From NCBI RefSeq assembly GCF_040654195.1, contig NZ_JBFAHM010000013.1:1-64000 (forward strand): 64,000 bases of DNA, in the 5' to 3' direction. Positions 60,242 through 64,000 of this stretch are shown here, one piece after another. The notes beneath the pieces were generated by a model. It made no database searches. It was not told the origin of the DNA and was given only the letters and a program-made list of their open reading frames with translations. The stretch is from Hamadaea sp013361475. Its GTDB lineage: Bacteria; Actinomycetota; Actinomycetes; Mycobacteriales; Micromonosporaceae. The position numbers were made by a program, and so were the translations under genes. Position 1 is the first letter of the stretch; every line of letters begins with the position of its first letter.

Positions 60242-61681
60242 TCAGGAGAGGGCGGGGCTGTAGAGCGCCGACAGGAACCGGGTCAGCAGGGCTTCGCGCG
60301 AGGCGGGCGGCAGCCCGTCGAGCACCGCGTTGACCGCAGCCATCCGAGGGGTGCCTTCGGCGAAGGAGACCCCGACGGCCGGCAGCAACGACGCGAACGT
60401 GGCGTCGTCGAGGGTGGCGAAGTCGAGTCCGCCGATCATCTCGGCGAGCCCGGCCGCCGGCACCGGACCCACCGCCCGGGCGGCCTCCACCGCGACGGAC
60501 AAGGTCGACAGGAGTGCGTCGACGCCGGACGCGCTGACGCCGGTCAGGGTCAGGTGCAGACTGGCGGGCATCCCGGCGTAGCTCAGCTGGGGCTGGAGGA
60601 AGAAGCCCCGGGCACGGGCCTCGTCGGCGATGGTGAAGACGTCCAAGCCGGGGTCGTCGTCCACAGTGAAGGCGATGAGGGTCGCGTCGGGTGTGCCGAG
60701 CACTCGCAAGCCGGGAATCTCGGAAATGCCCTGCACGACCGCCCGGGTCGCCTCCAGCGCGGCGGCACCGAGCGCCTGATAGCCGGAGGTGCCCAGCGCT
60801 TGGAGCGTCGCCCAGGCTCCGGCCAGCGGACCGGCGCCCTTGCTGCTCTGGATGGTCGAGTTGATCACGGTGTAGCCGGGCCACTCCGCACACGCGAAGT
60901 ACGCCCGCAGCCGCAGTTCCGGATCGCTGAACAGCAGGACCGAGGCGCCCTTGGGGGCGTACCCGAACTTGTGGAGGTCGACCGACAACGAGGTCACGCC
61001 GCGGACGCTGAGGTCGAAGGGCGGAACGACGGCTCCCGCGTCGGCCAGCCAGGGCAGCAGCCAGCCGCCGACACAGGCGTCGACGTGGCAGGCGACGCCG
61101 CGCTCGTGGGAAAGAGAAGCGATCTCGGCCACGGGATCGATGACGCCGTGCGCGTAGGACGGTGCGGACGCGACCACGAGGACGGTGTCGTCCGTGATCG
61201 CGTCAGCCATCGCATCCGGAAGCGCCCGGAAGGAACCAAGGGAGACCGGGACCTGCTTTACGCGTACCCCTAGGTAGTGACCGGCCTTGTGGAAGGCCGC
61301 GTGCACCGTGGTCGGGACCACGATCTCCGGGTTCGCCACGTCGGGCCGCGAGTCGCGCGCGGCCTTGACCGCCAGGATGATCGATTCTGTGCCGCCGCTG
61401 GTGAAGATCCCGGGGGTGGCGGCGTCGCCGCCGAGCCGGCTCGCGACCGCCGCGACCACCTCGCGCTCGAGCCGCACGATGCTGGGGAAGGCGGTCGGGT
61501 CGAGCCCGTTGACCTCCAGCATCGCTAGGTACGCCGCCTGCGCGGCTTCGCGGACCTCGGGGCGGCCGCTGTCGTACACGTACGCCGTGGTGCGACCGCC
61601 TTGGGTCGGCAGGTCGGCGGCGCGCAGGGCGCTCAGTTCGTCGAGCAGTTCCGCCGAAGATCGGCCGTGGTCAGGCAACAT
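60242..61681 (-). CDS. PLP-dependent decarboxylase / sphingosine-phosphate-lyase-like
   Basis: 479-residue fold-type I PLP enzyme of the group II decarboxylase / sphingosine-1-phosphate lyase-like group. GIFTSGGTESIILAVKAARD near residue 105 binds cofactor phosphate, CHVDACVGGWLLPWL includes the Asp that pairs with PLP nitrogen, and the Schiff-base lysine is in LSVDLHKFGYAPKGASVLLF near 255. The substrate is unknown. ATG 61681 starts 1 nt after the transporter stop, so the enzyme is coupled to the transporter and TetR regulator. Confidence 0.88.
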   Translation of the reverse strand: MLPDHGRSSAELLDELSALRAADLPTQGGRTTAYVYDSGRPEVREAAQAAYLAMLEVNGLDPTAFPSIVRLEREVVAAVASRLGGDAATPGIFTSGGTESIILAVKAARDSRPDVANPEIVVPTTVHAAFHKAGHYLGVRVKQVPVSLGSFRALPDAMADAITDDTVLVVASAPSYAHGVIDPVAEIASLSHERGVACHVDACVGGWLLPWLADAGAVVPPFDLSVRGVTSLSVDLHKFGYAPKGASVLLFSDPELRLRAYFACAEWPGYTVINSTIQSSKGAGPLAGAWATLQALGTSGYQALGAAALEATRAVVQGISEIPGLRVLGTPDATLIAFTVDDDPGLDVFTIADEARARGFFLQPQLSYAGMPASLHLTLTGVSASGVDALLSTLSVAVEAARAVGPVPAAGLAEMIGGLDFATLDDATFASLLPAVGVSFAEGTPRMAAVNAVLDGLPPASREALLTRFLSALYSPALS

Positions 61682-61682
61682 C

Positions 61683-62984
61683 TCAATTCCCCGTGGTGGT
61701 GCGGGCGCGCCCGTAAGCGCGCAGGATGGGCAACGACGCCAGCATGAGCAGCGCCGGTACAACGGTGAACCCCAGCAGCAGAGCGGTTTTCGCCGAGCCG
61801 GGCTGGGTGACCGGCGCGTCGAAGGTGGACGAGAGGAAGCCGCCCGCCGCGAGCATCAAGGCGTAGAGGCCGGGGCCGACGGCGAGCCCGGCGGTCTCCC
61901 CCGCGGTCCACGCCCCGGTGAACGCCCCGGCCTGGACCTGCCCGGTACGCGCCGCGTCGGCGACGATGGCGTCCGGCATCAACGCCAGCGGCAGGACCTG
62001 CAACGCCGCATAGCAAAGGCCGAGCACGGCGGCGGCGCCCAGAACCGTCTTGGAACCGGCAGCGCCCAGCGGGTAGTTGACCAACGCCGCCACAGCGAAG
62101 ACCACCGTCGCGACGGTGAAACATCGCAGCCGGCCGAAGCGCCGGGCCAGCGCCGACCACACCGGTACGGCGAGCGCGCTCGGCCCGACGACGCAGACGA
62201 ACAGGATCGAGGTGAGGCTATAGTCGCCGAGCCAATAGGTGGCCACGTACGGCACCGCGGCAAGCATGATCGCGATGCCCACGGCTTGGGTCACGAAGGC
62301 CGTCATGAGCAGGAAGAACGGCCGGTTCCCCCGGGCGAGGCGGAAGGCGGCGACCAGTCCGAGGACGTCCCCGCCCGGCCGCGATCGCACCCAGCGCGTT
62401 GACAGCGTCGCGATCAGGCAGGCCGCGAGGACTACCGCGCCGACGACCGCACCCATCAGGGCGTACCCGGGACGGCCGCCGCCACCGGCGTCCACGACAG
62501 CGGGCGCGAGCCCGCCCGCGATCAGAATGCCCAAAGTCAGGAACACGATGCGCCAAGTCATCACGCGCAGCCGCGTATCGGGTTCGTCGGACATCTCGGC
62601 GGGCAAGGCGACATAAGGCACCTGGAAGGCGGCGAACGCCACCGACGCGCCGACGAACGCCAGCGCGACCCAGATCGCGCCCGCGTACCCGCTCGACGGG
62701 CTCAAGAACATCGTCGCGAACGCCACCGGCATGAGGAGCGCCCCGGTCAGCAGCAGTTTTGTGCGGCGGGCGGTGCGAACCGCCTCGCGGTCGCTGGCCG
62801 CGCCGATGATCGGGTTGAAGAACACGTCGAGCGCCTTCGGCGCGACCACCACGACCCCGGCCAGCGCGGCCGGAACGGCGAGGACGTCGGTCAGGAAGAA
62901 CAACAGCAGCAGCCCCGGGACGGTCGAGAAGACCCCGGTGCCGATCGATCCCACGCCGTACCCGGCGAGCCGGCCCTTGTTCAC
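61683..62984 (-). CDS. MFS transporter of the GPH (MelB-like) type
   Basis: 433-residue transporter with about twelve membrane segments, of the glycoside-pentoside-hexuronide:cation symporter group. The start GYGVGSIGTGVFSTVPGLLL and APKALDVFFNPIIGAASDRE (about residues 48-67, the conserved Asp/Asn region) fit MelB-like proteins. The substrate is not determined; coupling to a PLP enzyme suggests an amine or amino-sugar rather than a simple sugar, but this is speculative. GTG 62984 overlaps the TetR stop by GTGA. Confidence 0.86.
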   Translation of the reverse strand: MNKGRLAGYGVGSIGTGVFSTVPGLLLLFFLTDVLAVPAALAGVVVVAPKALDVFFNPIIGAASDREAVRTARRTKLLLTGALLMPVAFATMFLSPSSGYAGAIWVALAFVGASVAFAAFQVPYVALPAEMSDEPDTRLRVMTWRIVFLTLGILIAGGLAPAVVDAGGGGRPGYALMGAVVGAVVLAACLIATLSTRWVRSRPGGDVLGLVAAFRLARGNRPFFLLMTAFVTQAVGIAIMLAAVPYVATYWLGDYSLTSILFVCVVGPSALAVPVWSALARRFGRLRCFTVATVVFAVAALVNYPLGAAGSKTVLGAAAVLGLCYAALQVLPLALMPDAIVADAARTGQVQAGAFTGAWTAGETAGLAVGPGLYALMLAAGGFLSSTFDAPVTQPGSAKTALLLGFTVVPALLMLASLPILRAYGRARTTTGN

Positions 62985-63556
62985 GCCGCCATCCACTTCG
63001 CTACGAGGGTGTCCAGATGCGCCCGGTAGCGGTCCACCGTGGCGAGGTCGTGCACGTGCCGTTTGCCGTCGGCGTCCAGCACGCCGGCCTGCACGAAGCC
63101 GTGGATGCTCCACATGACGGTCCAGAGTGTCATGTCGTCGTGAATTCCGATCGCCTCCCGGACCAGGTCGATCAGCGGCCAGGCGTACTCCTGCTCCAGG
63201 CCGGTCACGTCGGCGGCGTCCGCGAGCCAGCGCCGCATCCACAACGCGGGCACGTGCGGATTCGCGAGACAGAAGTCCAGGTAGCGCCGCACGAGCACCT
63301 GCACGCCCAGCACCGGGTCAGGCTCCGCGCGCATGTCCCGGATCGCGCTGTCGAGCGCCTCGCGTTCCAGCTCGTACGCGTGCCGCATCACCTCGCGATA
63401 CAAATCCGCCTTCGGCCCCACGTGGTACGCCACGGTGGCGATGTTCAGCCCACTCGCCCGGCCGATCTCCCGCGTGCTGGTGCCGTCGTAGCCGCGCTCG
63501 GCGAACAGTCGCGTCGCGGCCTCGAGTACGCGATCCCGGCTGGCCTTCTCCTCCAT
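62981..63556 (-). CDS. TetR-family transcriptional regulator
   Basis: 191-residue repressor. The helix-turn-helix is at about residues 24-45 (GTSTREIGRASGLNIATVAY), preceded by RDRVLEAATRLFAERGYDG. The ligand-binding C-terminal domain is long and helical (TetR_C-like, residues ~80-185). It heads a three-gene unit with the GPH transporter and PLP enzyme and probably controls it. The stop overlaps the transporter start. Confidence 0.92.
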   Translation of the reverse strand: MEEKASRDRVLEAATRLFAERGYDGTSTREIGRASGLNIATVAYHVGPKADLYREVMRHAYELEREALDSAIRDMRAEPDPVLGVQVLVRRYLDFCLANPHVPALWMRRWLADAADVTGLEQEYAWPLIDLVREAIGIHDDMTLWTVMWSIHGFVQAGVLDADGKRHVHDLATVDRYRAHLDTLVAKWMAA

Positions 63557-63634
63557 CGCTGCACCGTAACCGCCCTATCGCCCCTCCGTCAATCGTTTGA
63601 TGGAGAGCCTCTTGCCTCGATGCTTGCCGGCGCT

Positions 63635-64000
63635 TCAGGCGGCCGGCGTCGGGCCGACGTAGCCGCTGCTCCACCGGAACCGGTGGGGCGGTTGGGCGTA
63701 CTCCTCGATCGCGTGCGCGATCCACCCCGCAGTTCGCGCGACGGCGAAGATCACCTCGGCGGCTCCGGGCCCCATTCCGGCCGAATGCGCGAGCGACGCC
63801 ACCGCGAAGTCGATGTTCGGTTTGGCGTTCGCCGTTTCGACCAGGTCGTCGAGTGTCGCCTGCAGGTCGCCGGGGATCGGCACGACGTCGAGCAGCGCCC
63901 GTGCCCGGGGATCGCCTTCGGGGTACAGCGAATGCCCGAATCCCGGCAGCCCTCCGCTCCGCAGCTGCTCGGCGATCGCGGCGGCGGCGCCATCCCGGGC
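63635..64000 (-). CDS. Citrate synthase, C-terminal part (partial)
   Basis: Last ~121 residues of a citrate-synthase-family protein; the start is beyond the right edge. Motifs are LPGFGHSLYPEGDPRARALL, with the conserved active-site histidine region, then AKPNIDFAVASLAHSAGMGP and the C-terminal block AGWIAHAIEEYAQP with the conserved histidine. Could be a citrate or 2-methylcitrate synthase, or a paralogue; the fragment cannot tell. 79 bp upstream of the TetR gene on the same strand. Confidence 0.9.
   Translation of the reverse strand, partial: ARDGAAAAIAEQLRSGGLPGFGHSLYPEGDPRARALLDVVPIPGDLQATLDDLVETANAKPNIDFAVASLAHSAGMGPGAAEVIFAVARTAGWIAHAIEEYAQPPHRFRWSSGYVGPTPAA

Overview
The window is chromosomal DNA from a high-G+C actinomycete. 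Markers are whiA, opcA, a mycobacterial-style suf operon with its own SufR, the ctaB / tkt-tal-pgi-zwf-opcA-pgl cluster, many GTG starts and many leaderless-looking promoters. Gene order and protein style suggest Micromonosporales (Micromonosporaceae); that placement is an inference and was not tested by a search. Apart from one degraded accessory island the window is mostly core metabolism. I see no tRNA, rRNA, CRISPR array or intact transposase.

Layout. 1-2008: 5' part of a phosphoketolase gene (minus), a divergent DUF402 gene and a HIT-family gene. 2133-8624: suf operon, transcribed leftward as sufR-sufB-sufD-Rieske-sufC-sufS-sufU-sufT with start/stop overlaps at most junctions. 8722-11227: polar amino-acid ABC importer (binding lipoprotein, permease, ATPase). 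11333-15360: heme A synthase, a small coupled gene, an ATP-grasp ligase, a small conserved protein and heme O synthase. 15711-24051: pentose-phosphate operon tkt-tal-pgi-zwf-opcA-pgl, with three tiny start/stop-coupled ORFs and a 74-bp tandem duplication between tal and pgi. 24116-30334: cold-shock protein, secG, an oligopeptide-binding lipoprotein, a secreted peptidoglycan-binding-like protein, then gap-pgk-tpiA. 30585-40021: whiA, yvcK, rapZ, uvrC, a Rieske lipoprotein, a glycosyltransferase fragment and uvrA.

40196-44973: rsgA, an intact metallo-beta-lactamase-fold hydrolase, then a scrambled accessory island. The island holds an uncharacterised protein family present once as two separate genes and once as a single two-domain gene, two remnants of the hydrolase 3' end, the tail of a DUF4143-type ATPase, and an RDD membrane protein. 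45106-49177: pxpC-pxpB, a membrane protein with an HExxH motif, and a large secreted hydrolase-like protein. 49223-54162: a small helical protein, a ClpP paralogue that has lost its catalytic serine, a divergent Phd-type antitoxin, two GNAT acetyltransferases, a MenC/N-acylamino-acid racemase, a zinc metallopeptidase and a small protein. 54206-64000: orphan DnaG-like Toprim protein, glycogen-debranching-type enzyme, FAD oxidoreductase, site-2 protease, a PLP decarboxylase with a GPH transporter and TetR regulator, and the 3' part of a citrate synthase gene.

Two architectural themes recur. First, six of the seven convergent junctions between intact genes carry one or two long, nearly perfect stem-loops without a U tract, often with GATC in the arms. 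Second, many first genes have a TANNNT-type hexamer ending 6-7 nt before the start codon, the layout expected for leaderless mRNAs; I used this to choose several starts.
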